A stretch of 64,000 nt of DNA. Origin: UMGS1052 sp045580005 (lineage in GTDB: Bacteria; Bacillota; Clostridia; Oscillospirales; CAG-382). This document shows positions 52,012 through 60,990 of the stretch, one piece after another. The notes below the pieces were generated by a model, which was not told where the DNA came from, did not search any database, and saw only the letters and a list, made by a program, of their open reading frames with translations. Numbering within the stretch: the stretch's first letter is position 1; each line of letters begins with the position of its first letter. The stretch covers positions 31,021 through 95,020 of the forward strand of contig JAZNMZ010000009.1 of NCBI GenBank assembly GCA_045580005.1. Direction: 5' to 3'. The translations under genes were made by a program, and so were the position numbers.

Positions 52012-53398
52012 CTTTGAACCCTAATCTGTTAAGGGTTACCTGGCTGTCACGCCAATTTTCTTTTACTTTTACCCATATATCAAGGAATACTTTGTTTTCA
52101 AACATCTTTTCCATATCTTCGCGGGCATAGGTCGCAGCCTTTTTGAGAGTTTCGCCGTTTTTGCCTATTATAATTCTCTTATGAGCTTCTTTCTCGCAAT
52201 ATACCTCTGCTCTGATGCTCACTATTTTGGGCTTTTCTTCAAACTGCTCAATTACAACAGCAATACCGTGAGGTACTTCATCATCAAGAAGACGAAGGAG
52301 CTTTTCTCTTATAATCTCAGACGCTATCTGACGCATAGGCTGGTCTGTAACAATATCGTCAGGAAAATACCAGCGTTCCTGCTTGAGAAAAGGCGAAAGC
52401 TCATCTATAACAATATCAACTCCGTCATTGTTAAGTGCAGAAATCGGAATGACCGATTTAAACTCGCACAACTTTGAAAAATGGTCTATAGTTGTTAATA
52501 TCTTTGTCTTTTTGAAAGCGTCTGCTTTGTTGATAACAAGAATCGCAGGAACTTTCATCAAGTTGATTTTTTCTGCAATTTCAAGCTCAATCTTAGCAGG
52601 CTTTTCAGTCGGCTCAACAACAAACACAACAGCATCAATACCTACAACAGACTCGCCTACTGTTTTCATCATATATTCGCCAAGCTTATTCTTTGGCTTA
52701 TGGATACCGGGAGTATCGACAAAAACGAACTGATCTGCTCCTTTGGTATAAACACCTGTAATCTTATTGCGTGTGGTCTGAGGCTTTTTGGAAACTATTG
52801 CAACCTTTTCACCGATAATGGCATTGAGCAGCGTACTCTTACCAACATTCGGGCGTCCGAGAATGCTTATAAAGCCCGTTCTCATTTCCTGAGTCTCTTC
52901 TTTTGATTCCTCCTCGTCCTGCAAACCACGGGTAATGCCGATTGATGAGAGAATCTTCTCGCACGACTCATTCATATACACCTCGTCCTGCGAGCTTGTT
53001 TCGTGGTCGTAGCCCAAAAGATGTAGCACCGAATGAACTGCAAGAAACGCAATTTCCCTTTCAAAACTGTGGCCAAAAGTCTCTGCTTGATCGGCAGCTC
53101 TCTCAAGCGAGATAACTATATCGCCGACAGCAACGCTCTCGTCGCCTACAATGCCCGATATCTGCTCTTTTTCAAAAAGAGGAAAAGACAGAACATCAGT
53201 GGCACTGTCTTTGTTCCTGAACTGACAGTTAAGACTCCTTATACTTTCGTTATCGGCAAAGGTAACAGATACCTCACAAGGAAAAGAAATTTTTTCAAAC
53301 TTCAGTGCAGCATTTATAGCTTTTTTTACTGTATTCTTGTGCTCAGGCAAAACCTTGATTTTTTTCTGATTGTCTGCAAAATAAATTTTATTTTTCAT
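52001..53398 (-). CDS. YbeY-Era fusion: rRNA maturation RNase plus ribosome-assembly GTPase
   Basis: From ATG 53398 (AAAGGA upstream) one uninterrupted frame of 465 residues. Residues 1-160 are YbeY, with the zinc motif HSVLHLLGYDHE. A short acidic linker (DEEESKEETQE) follows, then Era from M172: GRPNVGKSTLLN (G1), QTTRNKITG (G2), DTPGIHKPKNKLGE (G3), NKAD (G4), the switch tail and a C-terminal KH domain (HKRIIIGKNGETLKKAA). Both act in 16S rRNA 3'-end processing and 30S assembly, and their genes are often neighbours. An internal start at M172 has only weak upstream purines but could give free Era. Confidence 0.92.
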   Translation of the reverse strand: MKNKIYFADNQKKIKVLPEHKNTVKKAINAALKFEKISFPCEVSVTFADNESIRSLNCQFRNKDSATDVLSFPLFEKEQISGIVGDESVAVGDIVISLERAADQAETFGHSFEREIAFLAVHSVLHLLGYDHETSSQDEVYMNESCEKILSSIGITRGLQDEEESKEETQEMRTGFISILGRPNVGKSTLLNAIIGEKVAIVSKKPQTTRNKITGVYTKGADQFVFVDTPGIHKPKNKLGEYMMKTVGESVVGIDAVVFVVEPTEKPAKIELEIAEKINLMKVPAILVINKADAFKKTKILTTIDHFSKLCEFKSVIPISALNNDGVDIVIDELSPFLKQERWYFPDDIVTDQPMRQIASEIIREKLLRLLDDEVPHGIAVVIEQFEEKPKIVSIRAEVYCEKEAHKRIIIGKNGETLKKAATYAREDMEKMFENKVFLDIWVKVKENWRDSQVTLNRLGFKDEK

Positions 53399-54374
53399 TT
53401 TTAAAATTCTTTTCCTTTCTCTGCTGTTCATATCTGTCGTATGCCAGTATAATCTTCTGTACGAGTGCGTGTCTTACAATATCCCTGTCAGATAGTCTGT
53501 GTACCGATACGCCCTCAACATCCTTGATTATTTTTGCCGCCTCAATAAGTCCCGAACGATGTCCCTCCGGCAGATCAATCTGCGTAACATCGCCTGTCAC
53601 AACAATTTTCGAACCAAAGCCGAGTCTTGTCAGGAACATCTTCATCTGCTCTGGAGTTGAGTTCTGCGCCTCATCAAGGATGATAAACGAGTCATCAAGC
53701 GTTCTGCCTCGCATATATGCAAGGGGTGCTATTTCGATAGCGCCCTTTTCTACATTTCTCGCATAGCCCTCAGCACCGAGCATTTCAAAAAGAGCGTCAT
53801 GCAAGGGTCTGAGATACGGGTCAATCTTGTTCTGCAAATCACCAGGCAAAAAACCAAGCTTTTCTCCCGCTTCGACTGCAGGTCGTGTCAACACAATTCT
53901 GCTAACTGTTTTTGAGCGGAGCGCATTTACAGCCATTGCAACGGCAAGAAAAGTCTTACCTGTGCCTGCAGGACCTATACCGAGAACAACCGTGTTATCG
54001 CGTATCGCATCGACATACTTTCTCTGTCCCACCGTTTTTGCCTTGATAGGCTTGCCTCTGCTTGTAATACATATGCAGTCTTCCTCAAGCTTTACAATAT
54101 CCTCAGCACTTTCCTCACCCGAAGTAGAAATTGCATATCTAATATTCTGCTCGGTAAGAGAAACGCTTGTGTTCAAAAGAAGCGAAAGCTTCTCAATGAC
54201 ATCGTGTGCTTTTGCAACACTTGCTTCATCCTCACCAGTAATCTTAATACTTCCGTTTCCGGCAAAAAGAGAAACCGCGCATTCGTTCTCGATAATCTCA
54301 GCATACTCATCAAAGCTGCCGAATATTGCAGATATTTTTTCGTGTGTTAGGTTGTCTACAATTCTCTCTGACAT
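53388..54374 (-). CDS. phoH: PhoH-like ATPase (YbeZ)
   Basis: ATG at 54374 gives 328 residues; a longer frame to 54425 lies upstream of the promoter -10 and is rejected. A KH-like N-terminal region of about 110 residues precedes the PhoH ATPase with Walker A GIGPAGTGKTFLAVA and Walker B SFIILDEAQNSTPEQ. YbeZ works with YbeY in rRNA processing, in line with the fused gene that follows with an 11-base overlap. Confidence 0.94.
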   Translation of the reverse strand: MSERIVDNLTHEKISAIFGSFDEYAEIIENECAVSLFAGNGSIKITGEDEASVAKAHDVIEKLSLLLNTSVSLTEQNIRYAISTSGEESAEDIVKLEEDCICITSRGKPIKAKTVGQRKYVDAIRDNTVVLGIGPAGTGKTFLAVAMAVNALRSKTVSRIVLTRPAVEAGEKLGFLPGDLQNKIDPYLRPLHDALFEMLGAEGYARNVEKGAIEIAPLAYMRGRTLDDSFIILDEAQNSTPEQMKMFLTRLGFGSKIVVTGDVTQIDLPEGHRSGLIEAAKIIKDVEGVSVHRLSDRDIVRHALVQKIILAYDRYEQQRKEKNFKNEK

Positions 54375-54407
54375 AATACATCCTTTTTGTAATATTTTCC
54401 TGTGTAC

Positions 54408-54436
54408 ATTATACAACAAATGCACTTTATTTGCAA
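54408..54436 (-). promoter_or_regulatory. Sigma-A promoter of the phoH operon
   Basis: Minus strand TTGCAA (54436-54431), 17 bases, TATAAT (54413-54408), about 35 bases before the phoH start. Confidence 0.8.
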
Positions 54437-54502
54437 GTATATTTTGCTCAAATGTTTCACTAAATAATTAAATATATTAGCTCATCAAAAAAAATAAACT
54501 TA

Positions 54503-54531
54503 TTGACAAGAACGGCAAAAAAGCGTATAAT
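54503..54531 (+). promoter_or_regulatory. Consensus sigma-A promoter of the nusB operon
   Basis: TTGACA (54503-54508), 17 bases, TATAAT (54526-54531): both hexamers perfect, likely strong expression. Confidence 0.92.
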
Positions 54532-54584
54532 ATACCTAATAAGATATTTCACACTGAACTTTTACAATTTTCGGAGAAAAAAGA

Positions 54585-55040
54585 ATGAAACTTACAAGAA
54601 GACAGGCACGCGAAATTACACTCTGTTTGGTTTTTGATTTCGGATTCAACAGCGAGGAAAAGCCTGAGGAACTCCTCGAGCTGTATCTCAGATACTTTCC
54701 TGAAGAAAACGCAGAAAAAACCGCTGAACAGATTAAAAGCAACAACTATATTCAGCAGGTGTATTTCGGCGTTGCCGAGAATGTTGACGAGCTTGATGAG
54801 ATTATTAAAAACTGCTCTGAGAAATGGAAATTCGAAAGAATATCAAGAGTTTCGGTCTCGATACTCCGCATAGCAATATATGAGCTTCTCTATATAAAAG
54901 ACATTCCTCACGAGGTAACAATCAACGAAGCGGTAGAGCTTTCCAAAAAGTTCGACACAGAAGACAGCTATACCTTCATTCACGGCGTACTCGGCGCTGT
55001 AATGTCGTCGGTTGTTTCCGAAAGAGAAAGCAATGAGTAA
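54585..55040 (+). CDS. nusB: Transcription antitermination factor NusB
   Basis: 151 residues after CGGAG. All-helical NusB pattern with the N-terminal RRQAREITLCLVFDF and C-terminal SILRIAIYELLYIKDIPHEV followed by INEAVELSKKF. It binds boxA RNA with NusE for rRNA antitermination. It heads an operon that continues with the TsaD-like gene, xseA, xseB and ispA. Confidence 0.95.
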   Translation: MKLTRRQAREITLCLVFDFGFNSEEKPEELLELYLRYFPEENAEKTAEQIKSNNYIQQVYFGVAENVDELDEIIKNCSEKWKFERISRVSVSILRIAIYELLYIKDIPHEVTINEAVELSKKFDTEDSYTFIHGVLGAVMSSVVSERESNE

Positions 55041-55983
55041 AATAGCAATAGGCATAGACACAAGCAATTACACCACAAGTCTTTCTCTCATAAAAGACGG
55101 TGTAATAATAAAAAACACAAGACGACTCCTGCCTGTCGCCGAAAACGAAAGAGGGTTACGACAGAGTGACGCTCTTTTTTGTCATACAAAGGCTTTGCCT
55201 GAGCTTGCAAAAGAGCTGTTTTCGGAGTCAGAATATTCAAAAGAAGACCTTTGCTGCGTGGGAGTGTCAACGACACCGAGACCAGTTTGCGGCTCGTATA
55301 TGCCCTGCTTCTTGGCTGGAGTATCCTTTGCATCGGCTGTTTCGGAAAGTCTTGGAGTGCCGATGTATTCCTTTTCACATCAAGAGGGACACATCATGGC
55401 AGCTCTCCACAGCTGCGGTAACGATGATGTTGGAAAAGGAGATTTCATTTCTTTTCATATATCGGGCGGCACAACAGAAATAGTGCTTTGCAGAAAAAAG
55501 AACGGCAGAATCAACTGCAAGCTCATCGGCGGCACAGACGACCTAAACATCGGTCAGGCAGTTGACAGAACAGGCGTTATGATGGGACTGCACTTCCCCT
55601 GTGGCGCACAGCTTGACAAAATGTCGCTTGACTCGGACGCATCTTTCGGCAGGATTCCTGTCAGTGTAAAAGGTTTTTCGTGCTCAATTTCAGGGCTCGA
55701 AAACAAGACAAAAAAGATGTATGCAGACGGTGTAAAAAGCGAGAATATTGCTGCTTTTCTCTTTGAATACATAGCCACAGTTATATCAAAGCTTACCGAA
55801 AATTTGAAAAATGAATATGATTTGCCGATAATATATGCAGGCGGAGTTATGTCAAACACAAGAATACGCAGAACGCTTACAGCACACGACAATGTATATT
55901 TCGCCTCGCGAGAGCTTTCTAGCGACAATGCCTGCGGAACAGGACTTCTGGCATATTATAAATACGAAACGGAGAATGTATGA
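55033..55983 (+). CDS. TsaD-like (Kae1/Qri7 family) paralogue
   Basis: ATG at 55033 overlaps the nusB stop by 8 bases; 316 residues. ASKHA-fold markers: IGIDTSNYTTSLSLI, the metal-binding HxxxH in SFSHQEGHIMAA, ISGGTTEIVLC, and YAGGVMSNTRIRR. TsaD makes the t6A base of tRNA with TsaB/TsaE, but genuine TsaD is about 335-340 residues and has stricter motifs. This copy is in the nusB-xse operon with no tsaB or tsaE, so it is probably the clostridial TsaD paralogue of unknown role. Confidence 0.82.
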   Translation: MSKIAIGIDTSNYTTSLSLIKDGVIIKNTRRLLPVAENERGLRQSDALFCHTKALPELAKELFSESEYSKEDLCCVGVSTTPRPVCGSYMPCFLAGVSFASAVSESLGVPMYSFSHQEGHIMAALHSCGNDDVGKGDFISFHISGGTTEIVLCRKKNGRINCKLIGGTDDLNIGQAVDRTGVMMGLHFPCGAQLDKMSLDSDASFGRIPVSVKGFSCSISGLENKTKKMYADGVKSENIAAFLFEYIATVISKLTENLKNEYDLPIIYAGGVMSNTRIRRTLTAHDNVYFASRELSSDNACGTGLLAYYKYETENV

Positions 55984-57227
55984 ACAGCGCAATAACTTTG
56001 ACAGTATCGCAGTTAAACGAATATGTAAAAGCGTTGCTTGATTCTTCAGAACTTCTTTACGACATATATATAAAAGGCGAGATATCAAATTTTACAAACC
56101 ACTTCAAGACAGGGCATCTGTTCTTCTCGCTCAAGGACAGTGAGTCTGTTGTCAAGGCTGTTATGTTCAGTTCGTATGCGTCAAGGCTTACCTTTGTCCC
56201 CGAGGACGGTATGAAAATTATAGCGCGCGGTCAAGTATCTGTATACCCTCGTGACGGTGTATACCAGATATATGTAAGCGACATACAGCCTGACGGCGTG
56301 GGTGCTCTCTATCTTGCATATGAGCAGCTCAAGACTGCTCTTGAGGCAGAAGGGATCTTTTCTCCTGAGCACAAGCGCCAGATACCAAAGTATCCGAAAA
56401 AAATCGGCATTATAACTGCAAAAACAGGCGCAGCAGTCGCCGATATGAAAAATATTCTTACACGCCGCTACCCTCTCGCGAAAATCATCATATATCCGTC
56501 GCTCGTACAAGGCAGACAGGCTCCCGAGGACTTATGTCGAGGCATCAGGTACTTCAATCAAAACGAGCCTGTCGACACTATCATCATAGGGCGCGGAGGC
56601 GGCTCTATCGAGGACTTGTGGGCATTTAACAGCAAGGAGCTTGCATATACTGTATATAATTCCAAAATTCCCGTTATATCAGCTGTCGGCCACGAAACCG
56701 ACTTCACAATATGCGATTTTGCAGCCGACCTTAGGGCACCGACACCGTCGGCAGCAGCAGAGCTTGCAGTTCCGGATATAACAGACATTGCATTTTCTCT
56801 CAGTCAATATAGTGCCATTATCAAAAATGCGCTTGAAAACAAAGCCGAAAACTACAGGCAACGCATATACGAGCATTCAAAAGGGAGAATCTTTACGGCT
56901 CCCTCAGAAATTATTGAGCTTGAAAAACAAAAGCTGAAAGATATCATGGTCGCTCTGCAAAGGCAGATGGAAGTGCTGGTTGACAGCAAAACTTCCCTTC
57001 TTACGGCAAGCGCTCAACAGCTTGAAGCGCTAAGTCCTATAGCTGTCATGTCGCGTGGTTTTGCGGTTGTATCAGATGGAAACGGAAACATCCTGACAGA
57101 AACAAAAAAAATAAAAATCGACGACACACTAAAGCTCACCTTGCACGACGGAGAGCTGACAGTACAGGTGAAAGCAAAGAAAGGAACCGGATATGGCAAC
57201 AAAAAAACAACAAGATCTGAATCTTGA
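55980..57227 (+). CDS. xseA: Exodeoxyribonuclease VII large subunit
   Basis: 415 residues, ATG overlapping the previous stop (ATGA). An N-terminal OB domain (LYDIYIKGEISNFTNH, GHLFFSLKD) precedes the catalytic domain with IIIGRGGGSIEDLWAFN, VISAVGHETDFTICDF and DLRAPTPSAAAEL. With XseB it degrades ssDNA from both ends. Confidence 0.97.
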   Translation: MNSAITLTVSQLNEYVKALLDSSELLYDIYIKGEISNFTNHFKTGHLFFSLKDSESVVKAVMFSSYASRLTFVPEDGMKIIARGQVSVYPRDGVYQIYVSDIQPDGVGALYLAYEQLKTALEAEGIFSPEHKRQIPKYPKKIGIITAKTGAAVADMKNILTRRYPLAKIIIYPSLVQGRQAPEDLCRGIRYFNQNEPVDTIIIGRGGGSIEDLWAFNSKELAYTVYNSKIPVISAVGHETDFTICDFAADLRAPTPSAAAELAVPDITDIAFSLSQYSAIIKNALENKAENYRQRIYEHSKGRIFTAPSEIIELEKQKLKDIMVALQRQMEVLVDSKTSLLTASAQQLEALSPIAVMSRGFAVVSDGNGNILTETKKIKIDDTLKLTLHDGELTVQVKAKKGTGYGNKKTTRSES

Positions 57228-57423
57228 GCAATGTCTTGCACGGCTCGACGAGATTGCAGACATAATGAACTCTCGCCTGCCGTTATCAGAGGCTCTTGAC
57301 CTATATAAGGAGGGCGCTCAGCTTATAGATAAAGCAAAAAAACTGCTTGAGAACGCTCAGGCAGAAATCAAAGTAATAACAGACAAAAATGGCTTTTCAG
57401 ACAAGGAAGAAACAGATGAATAA
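57193..57423 (+). CDS. xseB: Exodeoxyribonuclease VII small subunit
   Basis: 76 residues, overlapping xseA by 35 bases in another frame. Helical protein with the family pattern QCLARLDEIADIMN, PLSEALDLYKEGAQLI and an acidic C-terminus. Partner of XseA. Confidence 0.95.
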   Translation: MATKKQQDLNLEQCLARLDEIADIMNSRLPLSEALDLYKEGAQLIDKAKKLLENAQAEIKVITDKNGFSDKEETDE

Positions 57424-58321
57424 TGCAGAATTTTTGCGTATTTTGCATAATAATGCAAAAATAATTAACGACAGGCTCGCACAAAAGCTTCTGCCAATCA
57501 AGGAAGACGCAAGCTATGAATATATCAAAAACCTGTGTTCATCTATGGAATACAGCCTGCTCGCCGGCGGCAAGAGAATCCGCCCGTGTCTTGCACTTGA
57601 ATTTGCAAAGCTGTTCGGAGCAGATGAAAGTGCAGCTTTCGACTACGCGTGCGCACTTGAGATGATACATACTTTTTCTCTGATACACGACGATATGCCG
57701 TGTATGGACAACGATGATATGCGTAGAGGCAAACCGACAAACCATATTGTATACGGAGAAACCACTGCTCTTCTCGCGGGAGATGCTCTCAGTGTATATG
57801 CTTTTGAAACGGCCTGCAACAACGCGCTTTCCGACAGGCAGAACATTGCCGCACTTATGTTGCTTGCAAAGTGTACCGGCATATTTGGTATGATAGGCGG
57901 TCAGCAGATCGACCTAGACTCTGAGGGAAAGAATATTTCCGGGGAAATACTCGAGCTCCTGCACAGAAAGAAAACAGGCGCTCTCATTTCCTGTGCGTGT
58001 CTTCTCGGTTGTGTTGCCGCAGGTAAGTATGCTGACAGCCGCGAATATGCAGATGCCCTTTCCTACTCAAAAGCAATAGGGCTTGCGTTCCAGATTGCAG
58101 ACGACATTCTTGATGTTGTAGGCGACTCCGAAAAGCTAGGCAAGAACTGCGGCAGCGACGAGAAAGAGAACAAAATGACTTATGTGACTCTTTATGGTCT
58201 TAACGGTGCAAAGCAAAAAGCGGCCGAACAGGTAAATGTTGCCAAAGCAGCGATATCTCACTATGCCGGCTCTGAATTTTTACAATGCCTTGCTGACTAT
58301 ATAGTACAAAGAGATAACTAA
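57416..58321 (+). CDS. ispA: Polyprenyl (farnesyl/geranylgeranyl) diphosphate synthase
   Basis: ATG at 57416 overlaps xseB by 8 bases; 301 residues. Aspartate-rich motifs IHDDMPCMDNDDMRRGKPT (first) and QIADDILDVVGD (second), plus GGKRIRPCL and GGQQIDLD. It condenses isopentenyl diphosphate into C15-C20 prenyl diphosphates for wall carriers and quinones. The xseB-ispA order is standard; dxs, which often follows, is absent. Confidence 0.94.
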   Translation: MNNAEFLRILHNNAKIINDRLAQKLLPIKEDASYEYIKNLCSSMEYSLLAGGKRIRPCLALEFAKLFGADESAAFDYACALEMIHTFSLIHDDMPCMDNDDMRRGKPTNHIVYGETTALLAGDALSVYAFETACNNALSDRQNIAALMLLAKCTGIFGMIGGQQIDLDSEGKNISGEILELLHRKKTGALISCACLLGCVAAGKYADSREYADALSYSKAIGLAFQIADDILDVVGDSEKLGKNCGSDEKENKMTYVTLYGLNGAKQKAAEQVNVAKAAISHYAGSEFLQCLADYIVQRDN

Positions 58322-58340
58322 AAGGGACAGGAAGATTATA

Positions 58341-58796
58341 ATGACAGATTTTTTTGAAATATTAAATAACTACCCTCTTGTATGTGCAATAACCGCGTGG
58401 GCGGTTGCTCAGCTCATTAAATTTATACTTACACTTGCCTTTTCAAAGACTGTGGATTTCAAAGCATTTATTGCCACAGGCGGTATGCCGAGCTCTCACA
58501 CCTCAACCGTGTGTGCTCTCGCTACAAGCATCGGATTTACCGAGGGCTTCGGCTCGTCGTCCTTTGCACTTGCCGCAATAGTCGCTGTGGTAGTTATGGT
58601 AGATGCGACAGGCGTAAGGCGCGCAACAGGCGAAAATGCCAAGGTTCTTAACAAGCTCGCACACGATGTTTTTGTAGAGAAAAACAGCGAATACTTTACA
58701 AAAGACCTCAAGGAGCTTGTAGGTCACAAGCCCATTGAGGTACTATGCGGTGCTTTTCTCGGTATTCTTATACCGCTTGTCATCCGTCCTTTTTGA
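58341..58796 (+). CDS. Divergent PAP2 family (DUF212) membrane protein
   Basis: 151 residues with 4 hydrophobic segments and the family motif FIATGGMPSSHTSTVCALAT, DATGVRRATGENA. These are acid-phosphatase/vanadium-haloperoxidase relatives thought to act on lipid phosphates. Downstream of ispA, which suggests a link to prenyl phosphate turnover (inference). Confidence 0.87.
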   Translation: MTDFFEILNNYPLVCAITAWAVAQLIKFILTLAFSKTVDFKAFIATGGMPSSHTSTVCALATSIGFTEGFGSSSFALAAIVAVVVMVDATGVRRATGENAKVLNKLAHDVFVEKNSEYFTKDLKELVGHKPIEVLCGAFLGILIPLVIRPF

Positions 58797-58804
58797 TATT
58801 AAGT

Positions 58805-60805
58805 TTACACTATCATTTCTTTTAGCTTTTCAAGGCTGATAATCTCGACTCCGAGGTTATTGGCCTTTTGTAATTTGCTGCCGCCGTCGGCACCGGCAAG
58901 CAGATAGCTTGTCTTTTTGGAAACAGAGGAAGAAACCTTTCCTCCATACGAAGTTATAAGCTCTGACGCTTCGTCTCGCGTATAACCATCAAGAGTGCCT
59001 GTGATTACAAAGGTAAGACCCTCAAGCTGATTGCCGTTTTTTACGATAACGGCTTTGTCAAGCACTCCCTGCTCAGCAAGCCTGTGAGCGAGCATAACAT
59101 TATATTCTGACGAAAAATATGAAACTATGCTGTCTGCCATTACTGCACCGATGTCCTCTATTGTACACAGCTCATCGGCAGTGGCATTTATAAGAGCCTC
59201 CATTGACCCAAAGTGTGAAGCAAGCACCTCGCCTGTCTGCTTGCCTATGTGTCTTATACCAAGCGCAAAGATAAGTCTTGCAAGGCCTGCGCTCTTTGAT
59301 TTTTCGATAGAATTTATAAGATTTTCTGCCGATTTCTCGCCCATCTTGTCAAGATTCTGCAGCTCATCCTTTTTGAGACTATATATATCTGCAGCATCTT
59401 TTATAAGACCCCTTTCGACAAGCTGTGTAATCTGCGCTTCACCAAGTCCGTCAATATTCATGGCATCACGCGACACGAAGTGGGAAAGTCTGCGTATAAT
59501 GCGCGCAGGACAGACATCATTCACACACCTATATGCCGCCTGTCCCTCGTCTCGTATCACCTTGCCGCCACAATCGGGGCATACATCCGGAAACACAAAC
59601 GGCTGAGCGGTATCTTCTCTTTCGGACTTATCAACAGAAACAATCTCGGGAATAATGTCGCCAGCTTTTCTCACGATAACACTGTCACCCTCGCGGATAT
59701 CCTTGCCGGAAATAAAATCTGCGTTGTGCAAGGTTGCCTTTGACACAACTGTGCCTGCAAGCCTTACCGGCTCAAGAATAGCAAACGGTGTTAGTACGCC
59801 TGTCCTGCCGACATTTATTGCGATTTTCACAAGCTTTGTCTTCTTTTCCTCCGGAGGATATTTGTATGCAGCTGCCCATTTGGGAGCGTTCGATATTTCG
59901 CCTATCATTTCGCGGTATCCGAAGTTGTCAATTTTTACAACAGCACCGTCAATATCAAAATCAAACTCTTGCCTTTTAGCGTTAAATTTCTCTATTTCGG
60001 TATAGATTTCGTCCTTGGTTCTAAAGCTCTTTCTAAAAGGTGACACCTTAAATCCAAGGCTTTCGAGATACTCAAGACTTTCCCTGTGAGATGAAAGCTC
60101 CTTTGCTCCTCTTTGTGCCTGGATATTGAAAACAAAAATACTAAGCCGCCTTTTTCTTGTAATCTCACAGTCAAGCTGTCTGAGTGAGCCTGCAGCCGCG
60201 TTTCTCGGATTTGCAAAAGTGCTCTGTCCCAGTTCATCGCGCTCAGCATTGAGCCTTACAAAAACAGATTTTGGCATATACACCTCACCTCTTACACAGA
60301 GATATGGGATTTTTTGCGGAAGCACTTTTGGGATGTCGTTTATTGTCATAAGATTCTCGGTAATATTTTCACCGACAATACCGTCACCACGGGTGGCGCC
60401 CCGTACAAAAACTCCGTTTTCGTACTCAAGCTCGCAGGAAAGTCCGTCAATCTTACATTCAACAACAAATTCGGGAGACTCATCCACGCCGTCAAGGCTC
60501 TTTGTTGTCTTATCGATAAACGCGAAAAGTTCTTCTTTTGAAAAAACATCTGTTAGACTGCCCATAGGGACAACATGCTTTACCTTTTCAAATTTTTCGG
60601 ATGCCGCTCCCCCGACCTTTTTGGACGGAGAGCTGTCGTCATCGAACTCTGGATTCTCGCTTTCTAGCTTCATAAGCTCCTGCATAAGGGCGTCAAACTC
60701 ATAGTCTGATATTTCGGGACTGTCGTCCATATAGTACTTGCTTCTGTGATAAATGATAAGATCTCTCAGCTCATCTATGCGTGTTTTTATTTCCTTTTTA
60801 TCCAT
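58805..60805 (-). CDS. ligA: NAD-dependent DNA ligase
   Basis: 666 residues; ATG at 60805 with a G-rich box upstream. Domains in order: Ia (YYMDDSPEISDYEFDALM), adenylation with K in ECKIDGLSCELEY, OB (IAINVGRTGVLTP), zinc finger (CPDCGG, CVNDVCPA), helix-hairpin-helix repeats (LGEAQI, GEKSAENL) and a C-terminal BRCT (FVITGTLDGYTRDEASELI). Seals nicks in replication and repair. It is opposite in direction to the flanking genes. Confidence 0.97.
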   Translation of the reverse strand: MDKKEIKTRIDELRDLIIYHRSKYYMDDSPEISDYEFDALMQELMKLESENPEFDDDSSPSKKVGGAASEKFEKVKHVVPMGSLTDVFSKEELFAFIDKTTKSLDGVDESPEFVVECKIDGLSCELEYENGVFVRGATRGDGIVGENITENLMTINDIPKVLPQKIPYLCVRGEVYMPKSVFVRLNAERDELGQSTFANPRNAAAGSLRQLDCEITRKRRLSIFVFNIQAQRGAKELSSHRESLEYLESLGFKVSPFRKSFRTKDEIYTEIEKFNAKRQEFDFDIDGAVVKIDNFGYREMIGEISNAPKWAAAYKYPPEEKKTKLVKIAINVGRTGVLTPFAILEPVRLAGTVVSKATLHNADFISGKDIREGDSVIVRKAGDIIPEIVSVDKSEREDTAQPFVFPDVCPDCGGKVIRDEGQAAYRCVNDVCPARIIRRLSHFVSRDAMNIDGLGEAQITQLVERGLIKDAADIYSLKKDELQNLDKMGEKSAENLINSIEKSKSAGLARLIFALGIRHIGKQTGEVLASHFGSMEALINATADELCTIEDIGAVMADSIVSYFSSEYNVMLAHRLAEQGVLDKAVIVKNGNQLEGLTFVITGTLDGYTRDEASELITSYGGKVSSSVSKKTSYLLAGADGGSKLQKANNLGVEIISLEKLKEMIV

Positions 60806-60990
60806 AATGTCCCCCAAAAGTGTGACTTTATTTTATTTTATCATATTACTAGATATTTTACAACAGAAAAGTCCGATAAAATTACATAAAATTTTAATAA
60901 ACACAAATAAATTTTACAAATATATATTGCAAAATTCTGCATAAAATGATAGAATAAAATAGTTACAAATTAGAATAAGGAAACATCTAT

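Noticed and set aside
60126..60704. 192-residue plus-strand frame opposite ligA
   Set aside because: Antisense shadow of a well-conserved gene; Ser/Pro/Phe-rich composition, no binding site.
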